Of a stretch of 64,000 bases of DNA, positions 7,919 through 15,474 are shown piece after piece; position 1 is the stretch's first letter, and the number at the start of each line of letters is the position of its first letter. Source of the DNA: Microbulbifer sp. A4B17 (GTDB lineage Bacteria > Pseudomonadota > Gammaproteobacteria > Pseudomonadales > Cellvibrionaceae); contig NZ_CP029064.1 in NCBI RefSeq assembly GCF_003076275.1, positions 1,684,501 through 1,748,500 of the forward strand. Reading direction: 5' to 3'. The translations under genes and the position numbers were made by a program. Under the pieces are notes generated by a model, which worked only from the letters and a program-made list of their open reading frames with translations, was not told the DNA's origin and did no database searches.

Positions 7919-8263
7919 ATGCGGAAAATTATAGCTATTAGCTTAATGGCACTCTCCATGCAGGCAGTTGCTGATAAAGGCTGGATTGCTACAGACGTTG
8001 AAGTAACAGCTGTTACAAATACCAACTCTAATGGCCAAAGCTTTTCAGTGGTTGTGACTGACGGTGATGGAAATTATCCATGTGAAGATACAACAATATC
8101 TTTTCCTCTTGGTGCTGCCGGAGAAGACGGGGATGAAGGTATTCATAACAGGGCATTTAGTTTAGCCATTACAGCCTTAACTGCAGGGAAAAGAGTTAGC
8201 ATATATAGTTATTCCGATAACTCAGTATGTCATGCTGCCGCACATATCAAATTGCTTAAATAA
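7919..8263 (+). CDS. Small exported protein, DUF5992-like (copy 1)
   Basis: This 114-residue protein has a signal peptide (MRKIIAISLMALSMQAVA). The mature part is GWIATDVEVTAVTNTNSNGQ, then CEDTTISFPLG with one Cys, then HNRAFSLAITALTAGKRVSIYSYSDNSVC. It ends in a strand. The layout resembles the family I remember as DUF5992: two N-terminal strands, Cys, FPL, R-A-x-ALTAL helix, GK-VSIY strand, Cys. I infer a single disulphide and a small beta-barrel. It stands alone, with about 830 gene-free bases downstream. Its closest relative in the window is the 9953 copy. Function is unknown. Confidence 0.7.
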   Translation: MRKIIAISLMALSMQAVADKGWIATDVEVTAVTNTNSNGQSFSVVVTDGDGNYPCEDTTISFPLGAAGEDGDEGIHNRAFSLAITALTAGKRVSIYSYSDNSVCHAAAHIKLLK

Positions 8264-9093
8264 GCTTATCGGCCTAGGCGCATCCCAGATATGTCTAGGC
8301 AAATTTTTAAAATTTAAGCTCTAGGCTCTTTAGTGATCATAGATTCGTCCAGGCAACGCTTAAGCCAGCTGATATCCACTAAGTCTTCTTGCTTTAGAGT
8401 AATTAACTCTTCGAGCTTTCTCTCTTCATTGTGATCCGGTGAGGCTTCCTGGGCTGGACGCTAGGCCATATTAGAAATCTTGAATGGCTTTTCCCAGAAG
8501 ATACTGACCTGAGTTTCGGGGTGGTTCATAACTGTGCAGAAGTACTTTTCTTTTTGATGTGAGATATGATGTCGCAAAGGTATGGAAGTTAATAATTTTT
8601 AGTTGGCTATTAAGAAAGTAATGGTTATGGTTGTATGATTGCTATTGATTTAATCTGTACTTTTGGTTTTTAGATTCTCTTATTACGTAATTTTTATTGT
8701 GCGTGCTATCTGTGCGTGGTGATGTTTGAGGTGGGGTATAATATGGGCGGTTGTTAGTGGGGTGAGGGTGCTTGCATTTTGATTAAGGATGTTTGTTATT
8801 TTTCGTAACTCATATGCCGTGCTCACTAAGGTGACCGTGTATGATCGTTTGCATTATGTAAGTGCAAAGTTCGATTGCTTGATATGTTCTCTAGAAATTG
8901 GTGGCGAATTATTTGACTTGGAGGTTAATGGGGGGTTCTAGTCGATTGCTTGGTGTGAGCTTGTGGTTTGTCAAAAATCTATAGTAATGTACAATCAAAA
9001 TATTAAATCTATGGTTAATTTAGAAAAGTATAGTCACAACAAGTTTTCTGTGGTGAATGCCGATAAAAATATATAATTTCAGGGGGGTAAATT
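8264..9093. other. Mostly gene-free stretch
   Basis: Apart from the possible transposase scrap at 8314-8460 on the minus strand, no gene is seen. Bases 8560-9060 are AT-rich with a G-over-C bias on the plus strand and many stops in all frames. The Shine-Dalgarno AGGGGGGT of the next gene is at 9081-9088. Confidence 0.5.
8314..8460 (-). pseudogene. Possible third transposase scrap
   Basis: A minus-strand frame of 49 codons between stops reads RPAQEASPDHNEERKLEELI then LKQEDLVDISWLKRCLDESM. The DISW-x-RCL-E string resembles the conserved DISWFMRCLNE region just before the GRFWEGRFK motif of the same Y1 transposase family. That GRFWEGRFK motif is missing. The assignment is tentative. Confidence 0.3.
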
Positions 9094-9462
9094 TTGAATA
9101 ATAGAAAAATTTTATTGCTTGGATTTTTTCTGGCCTCCGTTAACACTTATTCTGATAGTCAGACATGCACTGGCAATGTTACTACAGTAGAAGTCGCTGC
9201 AAATGGAAATATTCACGCCAGCATACAGGATAGTGGTGGAGATACTAATTTTCATAGTGTTGGAATTTGCAGGGTTACAGAAACCGTGGGTGAGTTTGCT
9301 GAAGAGTCCTGTAAGGCAGCCTTAACTCTTCTAACCACGGCACATGCGACAGGAAAGGAAGTGACCCTATGGTTTCGAGAGGATCAGTTTTCTTCTTGTA
9401 CGCAGTCGTGGGGAGAGGTTTGGTCTCAGGGAGTTTATCATCTTCGGTTGAAAGAAAACTAA
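9094..9462 (+). CDS. Small exported four-Cys protein of the same broad group (copy 2)
   Basis: This 122-residue protein starts at TTG 9094 behind a strong AGGGGGGT (9081-9088). The signal peptide (NNRKILLLGFFLASVNTYS) is followed by CTGNVTTVEVAANGNIHASI, then a Cys, then SCKAALTLLTTAHATGKEVT and LWFREDQFSSC. Four Cys in the mature part suggest two disulphides. The order of strands, helix (ALTLLTTA-ATGKEV) and final Cys follows its neighbours, though identity is low. Function is unknown. Confidence 0.65.
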   Translation: MNNRKILLLGFFLASVNTYSDSQTCTGNVTTVEVAANGNIHASIQDSGGDTNFHSVGICRVTETVGEFAEESCKAALTLLTTAHATGKEVTLWFREDQFSSCTQSWGEVWSQGVYHLRLKEN

Positions 9463-9952
9463 GAGTCCAGGTTTTCCTGGTGGATAAATAGTTTTTTGAA
9501 GGAGCAACCCTAGACATCCATACGTCATGATGAGCCAAAAAAAGACTGGAGGCGGCACCCCTTCCCCGTGAGCCAACAAGCTGCTGGGGTCGATTTTTAG
9601 CAATGCATTATGAGGTTATAAGGAGTTTCACTTGGACTAGAAATAGTCAATTTGGGGCAAGGTCAGAAAAGATAGTGCTGAGAAGATAAGCGGGAAATAG
9701 CAGTACATTGTAGAAAGGGTAATCCTTTTTTATATTGCGGGGTGCAATGGTGTGAATACTAACGCTTTGGGTTGTTGGCCTTATAAGTAGGTATCTTTGT
9801 GGGGATAGATAGTGAGTCTATCTATCGACCGTTAAATTAACAGTGTTGTAGGGACCTTATCTTCTTCAACTAATGCGAATGGGTGGGGCTAGTGGTAGTA
9901 TACGCAGAGTTTTTCACTTAAGTTAAAGCTTCAGAAAAGGGGAGATACTGTG
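9463..9952. other. Gene-free stretch holding remnant module copy B
   Basis: Bases 9506-9735 repeat the 5816-6043 module in degraded form (CTAGACATCCATA, GGAGTTTCACTTG, then GTAGAAAGG near the end). A 9-bp hairpin (9804-9812 with 9818-9826) follows. The remainder precedes the next small exported gene and has no recognised feature beyond its AAGGGGAGA ribosome site at 9937-9945. Confidence 0.5.
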
Positions 9953-10294
9953 ATGAAGAAGGCGTTGCTATTATTTTGCGCCCTGTGCTCGGTAAATGGA
10001 TGGGCTTCCGGTGGATATATAGCCCAAAGTGTCGAGATTACGGCAGTGGCAAATACTGCGGCAAACGGTATGTCTTTTACGGTGAAGACCGCCAATGGCA
10101 ATGGCTTGTGTAACGGAGAGTCCATAACCTTTCCTTTATCGGTGGCTGGTAATGCAGGGAATAATGAAGAGATTCATAGTCGGGCCTACGCTGCTGCCCT
10201 TACTGCGCTGACCACTGGAAAAAAAGTTTCCATATATAGCTATGAGGACTCTTCGGTATGCAATCGCGCGGCCTTTATCGAGATTTTTCAGTAA
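9953..10294 (+). CDS. Small exported protein, DUF5992-like (copy 3)
   Basis: I chose ATG 9953 (113 residues) over GTG 9950 because AAGGGGAGA at 9937-9945 is spaced 7 bases from it. The signal peptide is KKALLLFCALCSVNGWA. The mature part has GGYIAQSVEITAVANTAANG, CNGESITFPLS, then HSRAYAAALTALTTGKKVSI and YEDSSVC. It clearly aligns over its length with the 7919 copy. It forms a tandem pair with the next gene 36 bases on; the pair was duplicated downstream, and there the equivalent of this gene is dead. Function is unknown. Confidence 0.72.
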   Translation: MKKALLLFCALCSVNGWASGGYIAQSVEITAVANTAANGMSFTVKTANGNGLCNGESITFPLSVAGNAGNNEEIHSRAYAAALTALTTGKKVSIYSYEDSSVCNRAAFIEIFQ

Positions 10295-10330
10295 GTTGTT
10301 GGTTTTATTTTATAAATTTAGGGTGGATAT

Positions 10331-10663
10331 GTGATAAGGCTTAAGGCTTTTATTTTTTTAATTGTTCTTTCATTCCCAGCGGTTGCGGAGGAAGTTTGGT
10401 TTACTTCAACGGTTACATGGATATACCCTCACGGGGATGGGCATTTCGTTATAACGTTTGCTGACGATTCTCCGAGCTGTACAAGCGGAATTAACCCAAA
10501 GTACCATCGCGTGAAAGTTGGGGAGAATGGCGTGACTAAGGAAGGGTTGAATCTGATGTTTAGTGCAGCTTTGGCGGGAGCTGCAGCGGGAAAAGAAGTT
10601 CGAATTAATTTTGATGATAGCAGTAGCTCTTGCTATATAAATAGATTGTTTGTTAAATATTGA
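10331..10663 (+). CDS. Small exported two-Cys protein (copy 4)
   Basis: This 110-residue protein starts at GTG 10331, with AGGGTGG at 10320-10326. A signal peptide (RLKAFIFLIVLSFPAVA) precedes EEVWFTSTVTWIYPHGDG, FVITFADDSPSC, then NLMFSAALAGAAAGKEVRIN and DDSSSSC. The pattern strand-strand-Cys, Ala-rich helix, GKEVRI strand, Cys matches the other small exported proteins. It is over 80% identical by eye to the 11088 gene, so the two are products of a recent tandem duplication. Confidence 0.7.
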   Translation: MIRLKAFIFLIVLSFPAVAEEVWFTSTVTWIYPHGDGHFVITFADDSPSCTSGINPKYHRVKVGENGVTKEGLNLMFSAALAGAAAGKEVRINFDDSSSSCYINRLFVKY

Positions 10664-10720
10664 GGGCTGTACTCGTAAGGTGCTGATATTTTTTAAAACG
10701 TCTTCGAGTAAGTTGACCAG

Positions 10721-11048
10721 ATAAGACGTTACCATTATTTAGCGCTTTGTGTTCGGCAAATGGATGGGCTCTTGGTGGGTATATAGCTAAAAGTATCAAA
10801 ATTACTGTAGTGGTAAATACTGTAAAACGGAATGTCTTTTACGGTGAGGACTACTAGGTAATAGCTTATGTAATGGTGAACCCATAGCCTTCCCTTTGTC
10901 GGTGGTAGGAAATCAGGAATTGATAAAGTGATTCATAGGTGGGTCTGCTCTGCCGTTCTCGCAGTGCTGGTACTGGGAAAAGTTCCTATGCAAAGCTGCG
11001 AGGGCTTCTCAGTCTGTAGTCGGACAGCTTTTATGAAAGTTTTGGTAA
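10721..11048 (+). pseudogene. Dead copy of the 9953 gene
   Basis: The DNA follows 9953-10294 base by base (for example GGATGGGCTC-TGGTGG-TATATAGC and CCTTTGTCGGTGG). The start codon has become ATA. A 2-base loss near AATACTGTAAAACGG shifts the frame, and further indels follow. The intergenic sequence up to the 11088 start is also conserved. The copy lies about 755 bases from its parent. Confidence 0.85.
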
Positions 11049-11087
11049 GTTGTTTTTGTTTTTATTTCATAAATCTAGGGTATTAAT

Positions 11088-11420
11088 ATGCTAAGACTTA
11101 AAGCTTTTATTTGTTTGGTTTTTCTTTCATTCCCTGTGGCTGCCGAGGAGGTTTGGTTTACTTCAACGGTCACAAGAGTATATCCTCATGGAGATGGTCG
11201 ATTCGTTATAACTTTTGCCGACGATTCTGCCAGCTGTACAAACGGTGTTGATCCAAAGTACCATTGGGTAAAGGTAGGGGAGAACGGTGTTACAGAGGAA
11301 GGGTTAAATCTAATGTTTGCTGCAGCTTTAGCGGGAGCTGCAGCAGGAAAAGAAGTTCGAATTAATTTTGATGATAGCACGAGCTCCTGTTATATAAGCA
11401 GGTTGTTTGTTATATATTGA
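11088..11420 (+). CDS. Small exported two-Cys protein (copy 5, near-identical to 10331)
   Basis: This 110-residue protein starts at ATG 11088. The signal peptide is LRLKAFICLVFLSFPVAA. The mature part differs from the 10331 product at roughly a dozen positions, mostly conservative (SAC for SPSC, NGVDPKYHW for SGINPKYHR). Both Cys and the Ala-rich helix with GKEVRINFDDS are kept. The frame is intact although its tandem partner is a pseudogene, which suggests selection on this member. Confidence 0.7.
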   Translation: MLRLKAFICLVFLSFPVAAEEVWFTSTVTRVYPHGDGRFVITFADDSASCTNGVDPKYHWVKVGENGVTEEGLNLMFAAALAGAAAGKEVRINFDDSTSSCYISRLFVIY

Positions 11421-11481
11421 GTGGTGTAGAGCTGTACCCATAAAATAGTGAAATTTAAAATCTGCCTTCGATTGCATAATT

Positions 11482-11522
11482 GACCTGATAGTGAACGATA
11501 TTAATTCTTTCGCTATCAGGTC
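11482..11522. terminator. Long-stem hairpin between convergent genes
   Basis: A 14-bp stem (11482-11495 with 11509-11522, one G-T pair) has a 13-nt loop. It lies between the last small exported gene and the convergent 11554 gene. It is suited to ending transcription from either side, although it has no long T-run. Confidence 0.6.
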
Positions 11523-11553
11523 GGTTACTGCATATCTTAAGCTGTGAGACCTT

Positions 11554-11850
11554 CTACTCCTCTCGTCTCAACTCTAAACGCTGAGATTCGCGGATACGAA
11601 AACGCCGCTTATTTTCCCGCTCACCACGAATACGAACTCTTTCGCCAGACTTCATCCCCTTTTCCTTCGCTTCCTGTGCGTCTATAAAGTAATACTCACC
11701 GGTAGTTTCGTCTTTTACAGAGAAGCGGTGATCCACTTCTCCGGTTTGAAAGTTCTCGGAGATCTCTTCCTCTAAAACGCCAGTTACAGTCTCTTCCGCC
11801 ATGACTGAGGAGGAAAGAGCGAGAAGCATGGCTAAAGGTAAAATTTTCAT
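11554..11850 (-). CDS. Small periplasmic protein next to the protease
   Basis: This 98-residue protein starts at ATG 11850 behind GAGAGGAG, not at the upstream ATG 11883, which would overlap the protease gene. Signal peptide MKILPLAMLLALSSSVMA. The mature part is highly charged: EETVTGVLEEEISENF, then VDHRFSVKDETTGEYYFID, then KSGERVRIRGER and a basic Arg-rich tail. The strand-turn pattern (TVTGVL, HRFSV, RVRIRGE) suggests a small OB or SH3-like barrel. It starts 22 bases after the protease stop in the same direction, so the two are probably co-transcribed. Function is unknown. Confidence 0.65.
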   Translation of the reverse strand: MKILPLAMLLALSSSVMAEETVTGVLEEEISENFQTGEVDHRFSVKDETTGEYYFIDAQEAKEKGMKSGERVRIRGERENKRRFRIRESQRLELRREE

Positions 11851-11872
11851 TGTGGTCTTACTCCTCTCTGGA

Positions 11873-13447
11873 TTATTCGTCATAAGTTACAGAAACAGTT
11901 GCGGAGTTATTACTGCTATCGGTGGATAAGAGTTCAATAGTGATACCTGCGAAAGAATCGGTGAAACTCTCCCCGGTACTGGATAGGGTGGCTACCTGGT
12001 TGGCGGTGACATTGTTGCTGCTAGCGCCGCTTAAGTAGTGGATTGTCACCGCATTTTCATGATGTGGGCGAGGATTGAGGATATCGTGCTCAATATGGTA
12101 TTCGATGTAGTAGTAGTTTTCTCCATTCCTGCTACCAATACTTTCCACCTTTAATAGTTGGGGAAGAGTGCTGCTAAGCTCACCTGGAGTTAGTTCGATA
12201 GCTTGAAACTCAATAGAGGTAGTGGTACCCGAAACTGCCTCAAGGGTTTCTGTATATCCGGGGAATGAGTCATACCAGCCCATATAATCGCGGTGACCGC
12301 TTCCGAAGAGGCGCGACTGCCATGCGTTGCCCATAAGGGACCCATCACTGCCATATTCACTCTCACCACTATCGTTGGTGTCCCCATCATTATTATTGTC
12401 ATTGCCGGCGTGGCTCAGGCCAATATTGTGACCGATTTCATGGCCCATAATCAGCTGGTCGCTATCGGCAATAATCATGCTCCAGCGGCCTCCGACAGAG
12501 GCCACTCCTGTGCCCACCAATCCCGCGTTGGCGGCGGCTTCGGGGAAAATGTATACCCGGTGACGCCAGTCGCTGAGGTCTATCGGTTGGTTGTTGGAGT
12601 CTACATAGTTACTCTCTATCCAGCTGGTTGCGTTATCTCTCCAGGTGTAGCCGCTATCGTTGTATTCACTGCCCGAGCGGGATTCCGCGTCTTCAATGCT
12701 TAATACACCACCATTTTGGCTATCAGCAATGTTATAGGTAAAGCAGTCGATAGAAGTGCTTTCATCGCTGCCTTCACCATAGCAATACTGGTCCAGTGAG
12801 GTATCACTACTCAGATGGCGGTTGAACTTCAGTTGTCCCAGGGAGTTCTCTCGGTAGGCGTTGTCGAGAGAGTCAGTGTCATTAAAAGCCATATCAGCGA
12901 TTTGGGAAATACTGAGATCGTCTTCTACGGTGGAGTCAGAGAAGTTCATAAAGATAAAGACGATGCTGCTCTCGGTCGCTTCAATAGTCTGAACTGAGAA
13001 TACAACAGAGAGGGTACTGCCATCGCTAAGCTGGAAAGAAATAGTGTCCTCTACGGATTCGCCATCATTTAAATTGCCGGAGTTAGTGTTTAACTGGTAT
13101 TCCCAGTTACCGCTCTCATACAGAGTAAAATCACCATAATCCCCGGCAACACTACTGGCTTGAAAGGCGGGGCTGCTGCTATCGGTATCTTCCAGGGTGA
13201 GGGTGCCACTGGCATACTCCTGTGTTCCCACGATGAGTGTTGCCAGGGGGCTGCTGGGGTTAAAAGTGTAACCTCCTGTTTCTTCATCATCCCCGCTATC
13301 GGAGTCGCCGGAACTGCCGCTGTCGGTGCTTGTTTCCGTTTCAGTAGTTTCGTCGCTGGAATTGCTACTGCTGGAGCCGCCTCCTCCGCAAGCTGTAAGG
13401 AGAACGGATAAGCTGAATGCTGTGAGGAATTTTAGGGTATCAGGCAT
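11873..13447 (-). CDS. Lipoprotein metzincin-type metalloprotease with VCBS-like domain
   Basis: This 524-residue protein has an N-terminal lipoprotein signal ending in LTACGGGG. An acidic Ser/Thr/Asp linker (about 20-60) follows. Residues about 60-155 form a VCBS/cadherin-like repeat (TLTLEDTDSS, YGDFTLYESGNWEYQL, DTISFQLSDGS). The catalytic domain starts near 160 (SIVFIFMNFSDS) and contains GHEIGHNIGLSHAG, the extended zinc motif HExxHxxGxxH, then a later Met-containing SLMGN turn. This fits metzincins of the gametolysin M11 or reprolysin-like group. It should sit on the cell surface or in the periplasm as a lipid-anchored peptidase. Substrate unknown. The 11554 gene follows directly. Confidence 0.8.
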   Translation of the reverse strand: MPDTLKFLTAFSLSVLLTACGGGGSSSSNSSDETTETETSTDSGSSGDSDSGDDEETGGYTFNPSSPLATLIVGTQEYASGTLTLEDTDSSSPAFQASSVAGDYGDFTLYESGNWEYQLNTNSGNLNDGESVEDTISFQLSDGSTLSVVFSVQTIEATESSIVFIFMNFSDSTVEDDLSISQIADMAFNDTDSLDNAYRENSLGQLKFNRHLSSDTSLDQYCYGEGSDESTSIDCFTYNIADSQNGGVLSIEDAESRSGSEYNDSGYTWRDNATSWIESNYVDSNNQPIDLSDWRHRVYIFPEAAANAGLVGTGVASVGGRWSMIIADSDQLIMGHEIGHNIGLSHAGNDNNNDGDTNDSGESEYGSDGSLMGNAWQSRLFGSGHRDYMGWYDSFPGYTETLEAVSGTTTSIEFQAIELTPGELSSTLPQLLKVESIGSRNGENYYYIEYHIEHDILNPRPHHENAVTIHYLSGASSNNVTANQVATLSSTGESFTDSFAGITIELLSTDSSNNSATVSVTYDE

Positions 13448-13848
13448 GACAAACTCGACGTATTTCTTAGTGCAATTGAGCAGGACGATTTGTATTTGAT
13501 GGACAGCTGCTCAAAGGTCCGGTTCCTGCCGGTTAGAATTTAAATAACCGAAATTGGATTCTGGGTCACCGAAGGCAAAATAGCTATCTGTTTTTTGGCA
13601 GGTTGTGACGGTGTTGGACCATTGGCTTTGGTTGCCTTTAAGTAGTGTGAACCCAGTTTGTGCAATTGATGACAGGGTTCATAATGCTTAACTGGCATAG
13701 TAGATAGAATATAGAAGTTAGCCCTATATTTGAATGTAGTTTGAGTTTAACGCTCATAATGCTTCTGCAAGAGCAGGGGGGCTTTAATCATCGAGGCCAA
13801 TTGGCGGAAGGGTAAGTATTTTGCCTGTTAGTGTGAAAACCAGATTAG
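13448..13848. other. Gene-free stretch upstream of the protease
   Basis: No gene or RNA is recognised. The promoter of the leftward protease gene should be near 13450-13520. The rest has frequent stops in all frames. Confidence 0.4.
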
Positions 13849-14079
13849 GTTGTTTGCTACTCTGGAAGGCATTGGACTTATGATCTGGGTGCTATCTCAA
13901 TTCGCAACCCTGATAATCTTAATATGGCCTATTCCATGGCAGAAGCTCTTGACTCATCTCATAGTGTAGGAGTCTATTACAATGGTGGAGTTAATAAAGA
14001 AGGTCGCTGCAGTTTCGATATAAATACAATGCCCCTCCAGGAAATGATGATATTGTTGTTTGCATCCAACCCTGTTTAA
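13849..14079 (+). pseudogene. Fragment resembling the small exported two-Cys proteins
   Basis: A frame with no start codon reads YSGRHWTYDLGAISIRNPD, then MAYSMAEALDSSHSVGVYYN and GRCSFDI, ending at TAA 14077-14079. The helix-then-V-strand-then-Cys order matches the C-terminal half of the small exported proteins nearby. The upstream half, with signal peptide, is not in frame (TAG at 13846-13848). It is probably a truncated relative, but it could be a different family. Confidence 0.4.
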
Positions 14080-14292
14080 TTCTTACAGCCAGGGAGGTGG
14101 TATTTGAACAATGACCGTATCCTTGCGTGGCTGCGAAAAGAGCAATCAGCAGCCCTGTTGGATGTAGCCCCTGAGTAATCCCTTCCACTAATCCCTGCCA
14201 ATTGCCTCTTATCTGGATAAAGTTCCTCTGATCTTATCCGGTGGCTTGGATATTACAGCTTGATAGTGTGTCTCCATCGAATGGAGGCAACT

Positions 14293-15462
14293 ATGAAACC
14301 CTATTCTCTTTGGGCGCTATCTCTAATGATCAGTAGCGCTACTACCCAGGCGGGTGCTCTTGAGTCGCAATGGGAGCTGGCGATGGCAGCCGCTTATGAT
14401 CGTGTTTCTGATAGCGCACTCTTTGAAGGACAATCAAATGTATCCCAGCAAGCTTTGCTTCAGGGGGCTCTACAGTATGAAGCCTGGGAGGGGCAGGTAT
14501 CCGCGCTTCATCAGGCGGAGAGAGGTGGTGGTGAAGACTCACAACTGGTGGTTGAAGAGCTTTTCTGGCAGGGAAGCTGGCAGGGGTGGGATTGGCTTCT
14601 GGGCAAGCGTCGCTTGGACTTTGGTGTTGGGTATGGGCACCGCCCGCTGGATTGGTTTTTACCCATAGAGCGGAATCCGGTATCACTTCAAGTGAGCGAA
14701 GGGGTTGGGGTAGTGTCAGCCAGCCGTTTCACTGAGAGTGGAGAGTTGAGTGTAATGCTGGTGGATGCTGATATCAGCCAGGTCTCTAATGGTAAGCTCC
14801 CCAAGGGGGTTGCTATACGCTGGTATCAGCTTGGAGCAAGTGCCGAGTGGCAGTTACTCGGCTACATGGATGACCAGAGAGGTATGAATCTAGGAGGGAG
14901 CTGGGTTAACACTTATGGAGAGCAGTGGGAGATCCATTCAGAATGGCACTACCAGCAAGAGTATTGGCGCTGGCAGACACCAGAGCTGACCGCTATGCCA
15001 AAGCAGGAACAGGTTGATGATGGTTGGCAGGCTCTTGTAGGTATGACTTGGGCGAACAGTATTGGGCACTCGGTTATTTTGGAGTACTGGTTTGATAATC
15101 GCGCCTGGGGTAAAAGTGAATGGAGCCAGGTGTTTGATAATAGCCTGTGGTACAAAAACCAGGGAGTGCAGTGGGACAGCCTTCGCCAGTCCTTCGCGAC
15201 GGCCTTTTTAAGTGATAACCCCCTGAGGCACAATCTGCTTTTACACTGGACGCTTTCCAATAATGAGTATCATCCAAAAGTTGATTTAATCTACACACCT
15301 GAAGATAGTGGCCTTATTTTAACTATCGGCGGTGAGAGGGAGATAACTGACGATTGGGTCATTGGGGCATCCGCAAGATTCTTTGGCGGCCGTGACGAGT
15401 CTGCTTTTGCACAGCTTCAAAACCAGGCTGTATTTACCTTGAGTACAACTATTGTTTTTTGA
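14293..15462 (+). CDS. Outer-membrane beta-barrel protein
   Basis: This 389-residue protein starts at ATG 14293 behind GGAGG. The signal peptide is KPYSLWALSLMISSATTQA. The mature part is rich in Trp and Tyr with alternating amphipathic strands, LDFGVGYGHRPLDWF near the first third, and ends in TTIVF. The C-terminal Phe preceded by alternating hydrophobics is the usual BAM recognition signal. I do not recognise the family; Trp content is unusually high (QGSWQGWDWLL). The histidine kinase gene follows at once, so the barrel may be made together with, or sensed by, that system. Confidence 0.7.
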   Translation: MKPYSLWALSLMISSATTQAGALESQWELAMAAAYDRVSDSALFEGQSNVSQQALLQGALQYEAWEGQVSALHQAERGGGEDSQLVVEELFWQGSWQGWDWLLGKRRLDFGVGYGHRPLDWFLPIERNPVSLQVSEGVGVVSASRFTESGELSVMLVDADISQVSNGKLPKGVAIRWYQLGASAEWQLLGYMDDQRGMNLGGSWVNTYGEQWEIHSEWHYQQEYWRWQTPELTAMPKQEQVDDGWQALVGMTWANSIGHSVILEYWFDNRAWGKSEWSQVFDNSLWYKNQGVQWDSLRQSFATAFLSDNPLRHNLLLHWTLSNNEYHPKVDLIYTPEDSGLILTIGGEREITDDWVIGASARFFGGRDESAFAQLQNQAVFTLSTTIVF

Positions 15463-15474
15463 GTGGAGTTAAGG

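Larger units (their letters stand above)
9937..11430 (+). repeat. Tandem duplication, about 757-bp unit, two copies
   Basis: Unit 1 is about 9940-10690 and unit 2 about 10697-11445. Each holds a 9953-type gene, a short spacer (GTAAGTTGTT then TTTATTT-ATAAAT) and a 10331-type gene. In unit 2 the first gene has decayed and the second is intact. Offsets between matching starts (10331 to 11088) and stops (10294 to 11048) are 757 and 754. Confidence 0.85.
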
